From Mariprofundaceae bacterium (GTDB lineage: Bacteria > Pseudomonadota > Zetaproteobacteria > Mariprofundales > Mariprofundaceae): a stretch of DNA of 64,000 nt. Where the stretch lies: contig JAUZQO010000001.1 in the NCBI GenBank assembly GCA_030950925.1, positions 20,153 to 84,152 of the forward strand, given 5' to 3'. Shown piece by piece: positions 44,932-54,281 of this stretch (position 1 is its first letter; each line of letters opens with the position of its first letter). The notes beneath the pieces were generated by a model. That model made no database searches. It saw only the letters and a program-made list of their open reading frames with translations, and had not been told where the DNA came from. A program made the translations under genes and the position numbers.

Positions 44932-45891
44932 ATGCAGCAAGCACCCCTAAATTTTCAACACAAGTCTATTTTTTTAGCCGAACCCCGAGGTTTTTGTGCA
45001 GGTGTGGATCGTGCGATTGAAATTGTAGAGAAAGCCATTGAGGTCTATGGTGCTCCCGTATATGTCCGCCATGAAATCGTCCATAATCGTCATGTTGTTG
45101 ATAGCTTAAAAGCCAAAGGTGCTATTTTCATTGATGCTGTTAGCGATGCTCCTGATGGTGCTTTGCTTATTTTCTCGGCACATGGCGTGAGCAAGGCCGT
45201 GCAAAAAAAGGCGCAGAACCGTGATTTACGCGTCATTGATGCCACATGCCCTTTGGTAACCAAAGTTCACTTGGAATTGCTTCGTCATTATGCTGCGGGT
45301 CATCAAGTGATTTTGATTGGTCATGCAGGTCATCCCGAAGTGGAAGGCACCATGGGGCAAGCACCAGACGGAGCTGTTTTATTGGTATCAACGCCTGAGG
45401 ATGTCGAAACATTGGTCGTGTCCAACCCTGATAAACTCGCCTTTGTGACTCAGACAACCCTTAGTGTGGATGATACCAAGGATGTGATTGAAGCTTTGCA
45501 ACGGCGTTTCCCCTCTATTTCAGCGCCCAAACGTGAAGATATTTGTTATGCCACCAGTAACCGCCAAATGGCGGTCAAAGCCTTGGCTGAAAAAAGTGAT
45601 TTGGTGTTTGTGATTGGTTCTAAAAACTCATCCAATAGCAATCGTTTGCGTGAAGTTGCGGAACGCTGCCAAACCCCTGCTTATTTGATTGATGATGAAC
45701 ATGATATTGATTTGCATTGGCTTGAAGGCAAACAGCATATTGGCATCACCGCAGGGGCATCTGCACCTGAAAACCTCGTTCAACAAGTACTGAATTTTCT
45801 CGAAAAACAAGGCAATGGACATGTTCAGCAACTCAAAGTTGTGGAGGAAGATGTGACATTTAGCCTGCCTTCTATGCTATGTGAACGTTGA
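44932..45891 (+). CDS. ispH: 4-hydroxy-3-methylbut-2-enyl diphosphate reductase
   Basis: Last enzyme of the non-mevalonate isoprenoid pathway, making IPP and DMAPP. The [4Fe-4S] cysteines are in [24 protein letters not shown] and [11 protein letters not shown], and substrate residues in [20 protein letters not shown] and [11 protein letters not shown] and TAGASAPE are all kept. 319 residues, AAGGAAG upstream of the ATG. It converges with tolB with only three bases between the stops. Confidence 0.97.
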   Translation: MQQAPLNFQHKSIFLAEPRGFCAGVDRAIEIVEKAIEVYGAPVYVRHEIVHNRHVVDSLKAKGAIFIDAVSDAPDGALLIFSAHGVSKAVQKKAQNRDLRVIDATCPLVTKVHLELLRHYAAGHQVILIGHAGHPEVEGTMGQAPDGAVLLVSTPEDVETLVVSNPDKLAFVTQTTLSVDDTKDVIEALQRRFPSISAPKREDICYATSNRQMAVKALAEKSDLVFVIGSKNSSNSNRLREVAERCQTPAYLIDDEHDIDLHWLEGKQHIGITAGASAPENLVQQVLNFLEKQGNGHVQQLKVVEEDVTFSLPSMLCER

Positions 45892-45894
45892 ATA

Positions 45895-47154
45895 TTACTG
45901 CCTTGACCAAGCGGGATCTGAAGCATCTTGACCTACGGGCGTAATCGCAACAGGTGTTCCTCCCCAACTTGGTACACGATAAATACGCCGAATCCCATGA
46001 TCTTCGGCTGAATAGAGAATCATTTGACCATTGGCAGACCATGTGGGTGATTCAATAGCATCACCCGTTGCCAAATAACGCAAACCTGTGCCATCCATGC
46101 GAGCTGTCGCTAAGGCAAATGACCAGTCTTTTTTGGTGATAAAGGCAATCCGATCCCCTTTGGGTGACCAAACGGGTGAGGTATTGTATTTTCCCTCAAG
46201 ACTAACACGTTCAACTTTGCCACCCTTCACAGGGATACGAAAAATCTCAGGTGAACCCGCTCGGCTACTGGCAAAGGCAATCCACTTTGCATCAGGCGAC
46301 CATGTTGGCGTGGTATCCAGCGCACGACTTTGGGTCAGTTGTCGCCAAGTACGCTGCTCGATATTATAAATATAAATATCTGGGTTTCCTGATTTGGATA
46401 GGGTTGCCGCCACAAAATTACCGTCGGGTGAATATTCAGGGGTACTGTTTAAGCCTTTGAAATGCCCAAAAACATCACGTTTTCCTGTTTTTAAATCAAA
46501 AAATTCCAAGCGTGGGCGATTTCCAACATAAGTATTGAGTGCAATATAACGTCCATCGGGTGACCAGTCAGGCGATAATAATAAGGTAAAATTACGCCCA
46601 ATCACTTGCTGATTCGCACCATCTTGATCCATATACACCAAGTCAGATTTATCACCATGTTGGGTCACATAGATGACATGACTGGAAAAATGCCCTGGTA
46701 TTTTTAGTACAACTTGGTAAACAAGGTTTGACACTTCATGCGCCAAACTACGCAAAGCATTGCCAGGCACTTGGAAATGCTTTTCTGCCAACATTTTCTT
46801 TTGAAAAGGTTCATGTACCTGCACATCCAAAATCCATTGGTCTTCACCCCGACGCAAGCGACACAGCACCAATGTATCCGTAGCAATAATCCGCCAGTCA
46901 TCATAAGTCACCTGCACAAATGATTCCGATGGTTCGGCAAGAAAACCAATAGGGTTTTGCACCTTAAAGGACTGGCTTGATGCCAAATCATGGGTCACAA
47001 CCTGATAAAAAAGTCTCTCATCATCGTCATATTCAGGTGCAATATCCACCAACATAGCAAGGTTTAGGGGCTTGTAATCGGATTGATAAATATCAAAATT
47101 TACTGCATAGGCAGTATTTGCAATCATTATGAACAACAATAATAATATTTTCAT
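45895..47154 (-). CDS. tolB: Tol-Pal system beta-propeller protein TolB
   Basis: Periplasmic protein linking the Tol inner-membrane motor to Pal. Signal peptide (MKILLLLFIMIANTAYA), an N-terminal D1 domain (about 20-150), then a six-bladed WD40-like propeller recognised by repeated SPDGRYIA, SPDGNFVA, SPDAKWIA, SPKGDRIAF, SANGQMILY. 419 residues, close to E. coli. No tolQ, tolR, tolA or pal is beside it, although these usually form one operon, so the rest of the system must lie elsewhere if present. Confidence 0.93.
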   Translation of the reverse strand: MKILLLLFIMIANTAYAVNFDIYQSDYKPLNLAMLVDIAPEYDDDERLFYQVVTHDLASSQSFKVQNPIGFLAEPSESFVQVTYDDWRIIATDTLVLCRLRRGEDQWILDVQVHEPFQKKMLAEKHFQVPGNALRSLAHEVSNLVYQVVLKIPGHFSSHVIYVTQHGDKSDLVYMDQDGANQQVIGRNFTLLLSPDWSPDGRYIALNTYVGNRPRLEFFDLKTGKRDVFGHFKGLNSTPEYSPDGNFVAATLSKSGNPDIYIYNIEQRTWRQLTQSRALDTTPTWSPDAKWIAFASSRAGSPEIFRIPVKGGKVERVSLEGKYNTSPVWSPKGDRIAFITKKDWSFALATARMDGTGLRYLATGDAIESPTWSANGQMILYSAEDHGIRRIYRVPSWGGTPVAITPVGQDASDPAWSRQ

Positions 47155-47240
47155 AAGAATGGGTTATAGCGAGCCAAGATATGTTTGCAAGAAGTGGGGT
47201 TAGCCTGCCAGACTGCGCACTCATTTTTTTGGAGGTCTTT

Positions 47241-48755
47241 GTGAAAACGACCCAGTATTCAATCATAATTTTCTTGAGCAGTGTGCTGTTTATCCCTTCA
47301 GCCTATGCTGGTGATGGCAGTATCGATGTTTTTTTTGGACAAATGAATGCAGTCATTGCGTCGGTCTTTTTTTTCGATGTCATGCCAGGTGAGCCTTCCA
47401 TGCCTTTTATTGTTGCATGGCTCATTGCTGGAGGTATTTACCTCACCGTTCGTTTTGGTTTTATCAATATTCGTATGATGGGGCATGCATTTGCTATTAT
47501 TCGCGGCAAATACAGATGCAAAGATGACAAAGGGGAAATATCTTCTTTTCAAGCCCTCACTTCCGCACTCTCTGCCACCGTGGGCTTGGGTAATATAGCT
47601 GGTGTGGCTATTGCTATCGGTATTGGAGGACCAGGCGCAACTTTTTGGATGATTGTGGCTGGTTTTTTTGGCATGACAGCCAAATTTACCGAAGTCACCT
47701 TGGCACAAATGTACCGTGAATTTCGCCCCAATGGGCATGTCATGGGTGGCGCAATGCAATACTTATCCAAAGGTTTTGCTGAAAAGGGTATGCCATCGCT
47801 TGGCAAAGGCTTGGCAATATTTTTTGCTATTCTGTGTATTTTTTCATCATTGGGTGGTGGCAATGCGTTTCAGCTTTCACAAGCCCTGGGCGCAGTCCAA
47901 GAACAACTGCCTTTTTTTCAACACTACCCTTGGATGTTTGGTATCATCATGGCTGTGGCTGTGGGCATGGTCATTATTGGTGGTATTCAGCGCATTGCCC
48001 ATGCTGCTGAAGCGATTGTTCCATCCATGGTGGCTATTTATTTATCGGCATGCTTATGGATGATCTTTTCTCATGCCAGTGAGATCCCCAGTATTTTGGG
48101 CTTGATTATCCATGAAGCTTTTGCGCCTGCTGCTGTGACAGGTGGGATTGTTGGTGTGATTGTTCAAGGTTTCAAACGTGCTGCTTTTTCCAGTGAAGCA
48201 GGCATTGGTTCGGCTGCCATTGCCCATTCTGCCGCATCGGTCAAATATCCTGTGCGACAAGGCATGGTGGCATTGTATGAACCTTTTATTGATACCATTG
48301 TGATTTGTACAATGACAGCGTTGGTCATTGTGATTACAGGGGTCTATCAAGCGCCTGAATATGCGTCTTTGATTGCCCATAGTCAGGGGGCGGCTTTAAC
48401 GGCGGCGGCCTTTGGCTCTGTGATTGCGTGGTTTCCTATCATTTTATCCATATCCGTTGTGCTTTTTGCCTATAGTACCATGATTTCATGGTCTTATTAC
48501 GGCGAGCGTTGTTGGACGTATGTCTTGGGTGAGCGGTTTTCCATGCTCTACCGCATGCTTTTTGTGGCTGTGATTGTTCTTGCCTCTGTCACCAGTGCAG
48601 GAAACATCTTGGACTTTAGTGATTTGATGTTGCTGGGTATGGCATTGCCCAACTTGATTGCCCTCTATGTCTTGCAAGATAAAGTGGCCGCGGCGCTCAG
48701 CAGTTATTTGAAAAAATTACACAGTGGCGAGCTGAATCAAGAAGCGGGGAGATAA
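47241..48755 (+). CDS. Sodium:alanine/glycine symporter, AGCS family
   Basis: Inner-membrane Na+-coupled amino-acid carrier with about eleven helices. The family block TVGLGNIAGVAIAIGIGGPGA and later FKRAAFSSEAGIGSAAIAHS are clear. The start is the GTG with GGAGG five bases upstream, giving 504 residues and a hydrophobic, signal-like N terminus (MKTTQYSIIIFLSSVLFIPSAYAGDG). A longer ATG frame from 47181 lacks a ribosome site. Real substrate (alanine, glycine, other) is unknown. Confidence 0.9.
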   Translation: MKTTQYSIIIFLSSVLFIPSAYAGDGSIDVFFGQMNAVIASVFFFDVMPGEPSMPFIVAWLIAGGIYLTVRFGFINIRMMGHAFAIIRGKYRCKDDKGEISSFQALTSALSATVGLGNIAGVAIAIGIGGPGATFWMIVAGFFGMTAKFTEVTLAQMYREFRPNGHVMGGAMQYLSKGFAEKGMPSLGKGLAIFFAILCIFSSLGGGNAFQLSQALGAVQEQLPFFQHYPWMFGIIMAVAVGMVIIGGIQRIAHAAEAIVPSMVAIYLSACLWMIFSHASEIPSILGLIIHEAFAPAAVTGGIVGVIVQGFKRAAFSSEAGIGSAAIAHSAASVKYPVRQGMVALYEPFIDTIVICTMTALVIVITGVYQAPEYASLIAHSQGAALTAAAFGSVIAWFPIILSISVVLFAYSTMISWSYYGERCWTYVLGERFSMLYRMLFVAVIVLASVTSAGNILDFSDLMLLGMALPNLIALYVLQDKVAAALSSYLKKLHSGELNQEAGR

Positions 48756-48758
48756 AAG

Positions 48759-49013
48759 GTGTCATTAAAAATTACCGATGATTGTATCAATTGTGCAATC
48801 TGTGAACCTGAATGCCCCAATGACGCTATTTTTGAGGGTCAAGAAATTTATGAAATTAACGCCAAACTTTGTACTGAATGCGTCGGGCATTTTGATGAAC
48901 CGCAATGTGTGATGATTTGCCCTGTTGCTTGCATTCCCAAAGACCCACAGAACCTTGAAAGCAAGGAAGAACTTACGCTTAAATATCAACAATTAACTGG
49001 GCAAGCATCATGA
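48759..49013 (+). CDS. YfhL-type 2[4Fe-4S] ferredoxin
   Basis: An 84-residue small soluble electron carrier. Cysteines CINCAICEPECP and CTECVGHFDEPQCVMICPVAC fit the YfhL-type pattern, with an insertion in the second cluster motif. The start is GTG (no in-frame ATG) with AAAAG upstream, four bases after the symporter stop. Its end overlaps gmk by four bases (ATGA). Partner unknown; ferredoxins of this kind often serve Fe-S or biosynthetic enzymes. Confidence 0.9.
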   Translation: MSLKITDDCINCAICEPECPNDAIFEGQEIYEINAKLCTECVGHFDEPQCVMICPVACIPKDPQNLESKEELTLKYQQLTGQAS

Positions 49014-49555
49014 GTCGTTTGTTTATTGTATCAGGACCTTCTGGCGCAGGAAAGTCCAGCCTTTGCAAGGCCTTACTTGAATCCTGTCCGCAGCTAAAGC
49101 TCTCCATTTCGTGTACCACACGCTCGCCACGCCCCAGCGAACTGGATGGTCGTGATTATCATTTTTTAACGCCAAATGAATTTCACCAACAACAGCAAGC
49201 GGGTGATTTTTTAGAGTGGGCAGAGGTGCATGGTAATTTTTATGGTACACGGCAAAAGGATGTAGAGCTTGAACTCAATCAAGGCTACGATGTATTGCTA
49301 GAAATTGACTGGCAAGGTGCGACTCAAGTCGCCAATAAAATACCAAGCACCCAACGTGTTTTTATTCTACCACCTTCCATTGGTGATTTAAAGAAGCGAC
49401 TCACATCGCGCGGGCAAGATGATACAAGCACCATTGAGCAGCGGGTGGCTGCGGCTGAAGCAGAAATGACACATGCCCATGAAGCACACCATCGTATCAT
49501 CAATGATGATTTTAAACACGCCTTACATGATTTAAAGCAACTGTTTCAATCGTGA
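49010..49555 (+). CDS. gmk: Guanylate kinase
   Basis: Phosphorylates GMP to GDP for nucleotide and ppGpp supply. P-loop SGPSGAGKSS at the start, the GMP-binding SISCTTRSPRPSELDGRDYHF and EWAEVHGNFYGT, and LEIDWQGATQV are all conserved. 181 residues, a little shorter than E. coli. Placed directly upstream of rpoZ and spoT, as in many proteobacteria. Confidence 0.95.
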   Translation: MSRLFIVSGPSGAGKSSLCKALLESCPQLKLSISCTTRSPRPSELDGRDYHFLTPNEFHQQQQAGDFLEWAEVHGNFYGTRQKDVELELNQGYDVLLEIDWQGATQVANKIPSTQRVFILPPSIGDLKKRLTSRGQDDTSTIEQRVAAAEAEMTHAHEAHHRIINDDFKHALHDLKQLFQS

Positions 49556-49579
49556 CATTTTTATTACCCTTGTTATGCT
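49552..49579 (+). promoter_or_regulatory. Possible sigma-70 promoter for rpoZ
   Basis: GTGACA and TATGCT separated by 16 bases overlap the last codons of gmk and lie 24 bases upstream of rpoZ. The match is fair, not strong. Confidence 0.35.
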
Positions 49580-49603
49580 CGGCAAAAACTGGAGGCTATA
49601 CTC

Positions 49604-49849
49604 ATGGCTCGTGTCACCGTTGAAGATTGTGTTCGTTATTACCCTAATCGTTTTGAAATGGTGGTTTTAGCCACCAAGCGCGCTCGTCAAGTGGCAGAAG
49701 GTCTGCCGATTTTGTTGGATGATTGTGGCGATAAGCCTGCTGTCCATGCCTTGCGTGAGCTGGGTGAAGGTGTGATGTCATGGGAAGTTCTTTTTGACTT
49801 GGAAAAACAAGAAAAAGCACGTTTACAAGCTCAAACAGAAGAAAGTTAA
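49604..49849 (+). CDS. rpoZ: RNA polymerase omega subunit
   Basis: Smallest polymerase subunit, binds beta-prime and forms part of the ppGpp site. MARVTVEDC opening, NRFEMVVLATKRARQ and the helical part are the family features. 81 residues, GGAGG upstream. The gmk-rpoZ-spoT order is standard. The stretch 49850-50044 up to spoT has no gene; it contains an inverted repeat GGGTTGC/GCAACCC (49927-49961, 21-base loop) of no clear meaning. Confidence 0.95.
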   Translation: MARVTVEDCVRYYPNRFEMVVLATKRARQVAEGLPILLDDCGDKPAVHALRELGEGVMSWEVLFDLEKQEKARLQAQTEES

Positions 49850-50044
49850 GCTCCCTACAAGCCAACATCAGCCCAATAACTTTTTTCATTAAACCAGCAT
49901 GGATATTTCTACAGCATACCCATTTTGGGTTGCACCTGCGTTAAAAATCATGCCGCAACCCCCATTTATAAACAGTCAATTACGGTTCTCACCTGAAACT
50001 TACCGAGATTCACTCAAACATGAACGATGGTTCAGGAATATTGC

Positions 50045-52192
50045 ATGAGTCGCATTTTTGAAATCACTGAAAAAATTCGGGATTACGCGCCCAAAGCTGA
50101 TATTGATTTGGTCAATCGCGCTTATGTATTTGCGGCTCAGGCTCATGCAGAACAACGACGGAGTTCAGGTGAATTATACATCACTCACCCGCTCTCCGTC
50201 GCAGCTATTTTGGCTGATTTACGCCTAGACACCACCACCATTGCCACAGGCTTGTTGCACGACACGGTGGAGGATACCCACGTCAGTATTGATGATATCG
50301 AAACACGTTTTGGCAGTGAAATTGCCTACTTGGTCAATGGTGTGACCAAAATCGGACAGTTTCATTTTGAATCATCCGACCACAAAAAAGCAGAAAATTT
50401 TCGTAAAATGATTATTGCAACAGCGCAAGATTTGCGTGTTTTATTGGTCAAGTTAGCCGATCGTATGCACAACATGCGCACGTTGAATTTTGTTTCCGCA
50501 GAAAAAGCCAAACGCGTTTCACAGGAAACCATGGAACTTTATATTCCATTGGCACATCGCTTGGGTATTCATTGGATCAAACAAGAGATGGAAGACATCG
50601 CTTTTTCTCACATCGAACCCAAAAGCTACCAACACATCGTCGACCTTCTCAAGGATAAACTTGAGTTTTTTCAGGAAACACAAGTAAAACTCGAACATAT
50701 TTTACAAGAAGCAATGTCTCGCCAAGGCTTTCAAACAAAAGTTCAAGGGCGCATGAAGCACCTCTACAGTTTGTATGAAAAAATGCAGCACAAACAAGTC
50801 AGCTTTGATGAAATCTATGATATTGTTGCCTTTCGTTTGATTGTCGATGATAGCAGCACCTGTTATCAAGCCTTGGGCGTGATTCATAGTTTATATCGCC
50901 CCGTCCCTGGTCGTTTCAAAGATTACATTGCCCTACCCAAACCCAATGGTTACCAATCGTTGCACACATCCATTATGGGGCCTGAAAATCACCGCATTGA
51001 AATTCAAATTCGAAGCCAAGCCATGCATCAACATGCTGAAGATGGCATTGCGGCTCACTGGATTTACAAGGGTAAACAATCGAGTCCACAAGAACAACAA
51101 CGTTTCCTGTGGATCAAGCAACTCATGGAATTATTACAAGAATCTGAAAATCCAACCGAGTTTATGGAAAGTGTTCGTCTCGATTTATTTATCCAAGAAG
51201 TCTATGTGTTCAGTCGCGATGGTGATATTTATGCCTTACCACGTGGTGCACGCCCCTTAGATTTTGCTTATGCTGTGCATACTGATTTGGGGCATCATTG
51301 CATCGGTGCACGCATCAATGGCATCATGGGTGATTTACAAACCAAACTCCGCAATGGCGATCAAATTGAAGTGTTAACCAGCCCAGATCAAGAACCCAGT
51401 CGCAATTGGTTATGCTATGTCAAGACCCCAAAAGCGCGCCAAGCCATTCGACACTATTACCGTCGCCAAGACATCTATATTAGCCGTCGCATGGGACAAA
51501 AGATTATCCAAGAAGTCTTGGGGATACCACCGACCCCCAAACTCATCGAAACACTTCATTGCAACAGCTTGGAAGATTTAGAAATTAAATTGGGACAAGG
51601 TGATCTCAATGTCGATAGCTTATTGGAACAGGCCGAACATACACTCCGCCTACCTCTGCATTCTTTGCAACACATCCAGTATGGTGCTGATTGCTGCCAC
51701 CCCATCCCTGGTGATGCTGTTTTGGCACGGATGGTAAAAAAACGGGGCATGGAATTACATTACCGTGATTGCCCCTATGTACTCAACAACCACGAGCAAG
51801 TCTGGTTGGAAGCCGATTGGCACGCCAAACCCAAGCAGCTTTACCCCACAGCTATCGAGGTTCATACCGAAGATCTTCGCGGCATGTTATCACACGTTAC
51901 GGGCTTGATTGCCAAATTGGAAGCCAATATCAATGACTTAAATTTGGAGCAACGTGCCGGTGAAATGACCCACATCCATATTCTTATTTTAGTCAGTGAC
52001 CGCATCCATCTTGCTAAAATTTTACGCGGCATTCGGCTTATTGACGGCGTGATCAAAGTCAAACGTAAAAATCACCGCGAATTAACACACCATCGTAGCA
52101 CTGGTATTGGTGATGCTGTGAAGGGTATGATTGCCAAAGGTCGCCGATCTTTGTTGCAATCCACCAAGAAAATACGAGGAAAAGTATCATGA
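50045..52192 (+). CDS. spoT: Bifunctional (p)ppGpp synthetase/hydrolase
   Basis: Rel/SpoT protein that makes and breaks the stringent-response alarmone. Hydrolase HD domain with THPLSVAAIL and LLHDTVEDT intact (residues about 40-190), synthetase with IYDIVAFRLIV and the RFKDY motif (residues about 230-330), which marks dual-activity enzymes, then TGS (VYVFSRDGDIYALPRGA), helical/zinc-finger-like region and C-terminal ACT (VTGLIAKLEANINDL). 715 residues. The ATG with AGGA eight bases upstream is preferred over a start six codons earlier. It is the only RelA/SpoT gene in the window. Confidence 0.95.
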   Translation: MSRIFEITEKIRDYAPKADIDLVNRAYVFAAQAHAEQRRSSGELYITHPLSVAAILADLRLDTTTIATGLLHDTVEDTHVSIDDIETRFGSEIAYLVNGVTKIGQFHFESSDHKKAENFRKMIIATAQDLRVLLVKLADRMHNMRTLNFVSAEKAKRVSQETMELYIPLAHRLGIHWIKQEMEDIAFSHIEPKSYQHIVDLLKDKLEFFQETQVKLEHILQEAMSRQGFQTKVQGRMKHLYSLYEKMQHKQVSFDEIYDIVAFRLIVDDSSTCYQALGVIHSLYRPVPGRFKDYIALPKPNGYQSLHTSIMGPENHRIEIQIRSQAMHQHAEDGIAAHWIYKGKQSSPQEQQRFLWIKQLMELLQESENPTEFMESVRLDLFIQEVYVFSRDGDIYALPRGARPLDFAYAVHTDLGHHCIGARINGIMGDLQTKLRNGDQIEVLTSPDQEPSRNWLCYVKTPKARQAIRHYYRRQDIYISRRMGQKIIQEVLGIPPTPKLIETLHCNSLEDLEIKLGQGDLNVDSLLEQAEHTLRLPLHSLQHIQYGADCCHPIPGDAVLARMVKKRGMELHYRDCPYVLNNHEQVWLEADWHAKPKQLYPTAIEVHTEDLRGMLSHVTGLIAKLEANINDLNLEQRAGEMTHIHILILVSDRIHLAKILRGIRLIDGVIKVKRKNHRELTHHRSTGIGDAVKGMIAKGRRSLLQSTKKIRGKVS

Positions 52193-52569
52193 AAACCATC
52201 CATTCCGATCAAGCACCCAAAGCAGTCGGTCCTTACAGCCAAGCCATCACACATGCTGGAATCCTTTATGCATCAGGGCAAATTGGACTCATCCCTGAGA
52301 CAGGTCAAATGATTGCCAATGATGTCGAAGCCCAAGCCAAACAAGTCACGCAAAACCTATCTGCCGTACTTGCTGCTGCGGGTGCAACTGTCCATGACAT
52401 CATCAAGGTCACCATCTTCTTGGTGGATATGAATGATTTTTCACGCGTGAACCCCATTTATGCATCATGGTTGGGAGAACACCGCCCAGCCCGTGCCACA
52501 GTTGCAGTGGTCGCTTTACCATTGGGCGCACAAGTTGAAATGGATCTCACCGCCTGCTTGCCTGCATAA
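52189..52569 (+). CDS. ridA: Reactive intermediate/imine deaminase RidA
   Basis: Small trimeric protein that hydrolyses reactive enamine/imine products of PLP enzymes. 126 residues with VGPYSQAITHAGILYASGQIG, the arginine in HRPARATVAVVALP and QVEMDLTACLPA. It overlaps spoT by four bases, so it is coupled to it. Many genomes have ridA just after spoT. Confidence 0.95.
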   Translation: MKTIHSDQAPKAVGPYSQAITHAGILYASGQIGLIPETGQMIANDVEAQAKQVTQNLSAVLAAAGATVHDIIKVTIFLVDMNDFSRVNPIYASWLGEHRPARATVAVVALPLGAQVEMDLTACLPA

Positions 52570-52570
52570 C

Positions 52571-53608
52571 ATGCATGAAAAGACCGTTGACATGCTCATC
52601 GTTGGCGGTGGCCTCGCAGGCAGCCTCTTGGCTTGGCAGTGCATACAACAAGGTAAAAAAATACACCTTATTTTTGATCCAAAAACACCTTCTGCATCCA
52701 AAGTTGCCGCAGGCATCATCAATCCTGTCACAGGGCAACGACTTGTACTACAAAACAACGCGAGAACACTGCTCAATACCTGTAAATCATACTATCAATC
52801 CTTGGGAGCACACTTCAACACCACGTTTTTCTTTGAAAAACCGATGTTGCGTTATTTGCGCAATGCTAAGGAAGCAGTGGCATGGGAAAAACGACGAGCC
52901 AACCCTGATTATGATGATTATCTCGAAGAAACGGATGACCCTAAAGTCATTTTGCAACATCATACTGGATATTTGGATACGCAAGCATTGCTTTGTAAGC
53001 TGCATCATGAATTTAAACATCAAGGTGTGCTTGAACATGCCACCATGCAATGTGATGAGATTGACATGTATGCCAGTCATATTCGCTGGCGGCATATCAC
53101 AGCTCAACGCATTATTTTTTGTGAAGGTTGGCGCGGACAAAACAATCCTTGGTTTCGATACTTACCTTTCCAGCCTGCCAAAGGTGAAATTCTTGATCTT
53201 AAAACATCCAGTATATCACCTGAGTATATTATAAATTGTGGTCGATGGTTACTGGCCACACATGATGGTCGCTTGCGCCTTGGCGCAACATACGATGTTC
53301 AACAGCCTTTGAATGAATGGATTTCACCTCAAGCCAAGGATACTTTACTGGCTGACTTAAAGGATATGCCTATATCCCTTGAGGATATTGAAGTTGTTCA
53401 ACAACAAGCAGGTATTCGCCCCAATACATTGGATAAACAACCTTTTTTAGGTTTTCATCCCAAACACCATGCTTTGGGCATATTTAACGGCTTTGGCTCC
53501 AAAGGTTCCATGCTGATACCCTATTATGCAGGTGTGTTCATCGAACACATCCAGCAACAAAAATTATTGCCAAAAAGCGTCGATATTCAGAGGTTCACAT
53601 GCGCCTGA
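52571..53608 (+). CDS. FAD-dependent oxidoreductase (DAO fold), possible tRNA cmnm5U oxidase
   Basis: A 345-residue flavoprotein of the D-amino-acid-oxidase fold: GxGxxG motif DMLIVGGGLAGSLLA at the start, the AAGIINPVTGQRLV block, and the C-terminal QQAGIRPNTLDKQPFLG and GFGSKGSML that bind FAD. The MnmC C-terminal oxidase, which removes the carboxymethyl group from cmnm5s2U in tRNA, belongs to this fold. The gene overlaps a YtqB/MnmM-like methyltransferase by ten bases. Together they could do the two final steps of mnm5s2U synthesis; the assignment is inference, and glycine or other amino-acid oxidation is an alternative. One base after ridA. Confidence 0.7.
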   Translation: MHEKTVDMLIVGGGLAGSLLAWQCIQQGKKIHLIFDPKTPSASKVAAGIINPVTGQRLVLQNNARTLLNTCKSYYQSLGAHFNTTFFFEKPMLRYLRNAKEAVAWEKRRANPDYDDYLEETDDPKVILQHHTGYLDTQALLCKLHHEFKHQGVLEHATMQCDEIDMYASHIRWRHITAQRIIFCEGWRGQNNPWFRYLPFQPAKGEILDLKTSSISPEYIINCGRWLLATHDGRLRLGATYDVQQPLNEWISPQAKDTLLADLKDMPISLEDIEVVQQQAGIRPNTLDKQPFLGFHPKHHALGIFNGFGSKGSMLIPYYAGVFIEHIQQQKLLPKSVDIQRFTCA

Positions 53609-54180
53609 CAGAACGTGTTCACCATGATTTAAAGCAGCATATTCACTTGGGTGATACCGTCATCGATGCCACCGCAGGCAATGGGCATGACACACTATTT
53701 TTAGCGCAAGCTGTTGGCAAAAAAGGGCATGTATTTAGTTTTGACATCCAAGCGCAGGCTTTAAAAAACACACGTCAACGCGTGGAGAAACACCCCAACA
53801 CTGCATCCGTTGAATATGTACATAGCGGTCATGAACAGATGCAAGCAAAACTTCCATTGGGCTATCATGGTCATATTCAAGCCATCGTTTTTAACCTTGG
53901 TTACCTACCCCAAGCAGACCACACCATGATTACCACCCCACAAACCACGCTCAATGCATTGCAACAAGCTTGTGCATTACTGCGTCAAGGTGGCATTATT
54001 TCTATCTTGGCTTACACAGGACATGACGGCGGCAGAGAGGAAGCTGAAGCCATCAAACAATGGCTTTTCACGCTTAATGTAAATTTCAAACATCACATTG
54101 AAATCCCACAAAACACCCGACTTTCACCGCCTGAATATATATTTATTCATAAAATAAACAGTGAAGTTATTCACACTTAA
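53599..54180 (+). CDS. Class I SAM-dependent methyltransferase, YtqB/MnmM-like
   Basis: A 193-residue methyltransferase: SAM motif DTVIDATAGNGHDTLFLA, acidic loop VFSFDIQAQAL and the family-specific FNLGYLPQADHT (NLGYLPxxDxxxxT). YtqB-like proteins include MnmM, which methylates the 5-aminomethyl-2-thiouridine of tRNA wobble positions. It overlaps the FAD oxidase by ten bases. A rRNA methylase function was the older annotation. Last gene of the spoT-ridA unit, before a weak hairpin. Confidence 0.75.
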   Translation: MRLTERVHHDLKQHIHLGDTVIDATAGNGHDTLFLAQAVGKKGHVFSFDIQAQALKNTRQRVEKHPNTASVEYVHSGHEQMQAKLPLGYHGHIQAIVFNLGYLPQADHTMITTPQTTLNALQQACALLRQGGIISILAYTGHDGGREEAEAIKQWLFTLNVNFKHHIEIPQNTRLSPPEYIFIHKINSEVIHT

Positions 54181-54196
54181 TACACCTAATTTTAAG

Positions 54197-54216
54197 AAAG
54201 CAAGCTCGCTTTTTTA
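54197..54216 (+). terminator. Weak terminator after the methyltransferase gene
   Basis: AAAGC/GCTTT, a five-base-pair stem with a six-base loop, followed by TTTT. The stem is short. The rest of 54181-54281 is AT-rich and must hold the glpX promoter; no clear -35/-10 was recognised. Confidence 0.35.
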
Positions 54217-54281
54217 TCTTTTCAACGCTATCATGCCGCTGCATTAATTGTTTTTCTTAAAAAATCATGGGAGGAGAATCA

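Noticed and set aside
49927..49961. Inverted repeat GGGTTGC/GCAACCC before spoT as a terminator or riboswitch
   Set aside because: Only seven pairs with a 21-base loop and no T-run; no known riboswitch core recognised.
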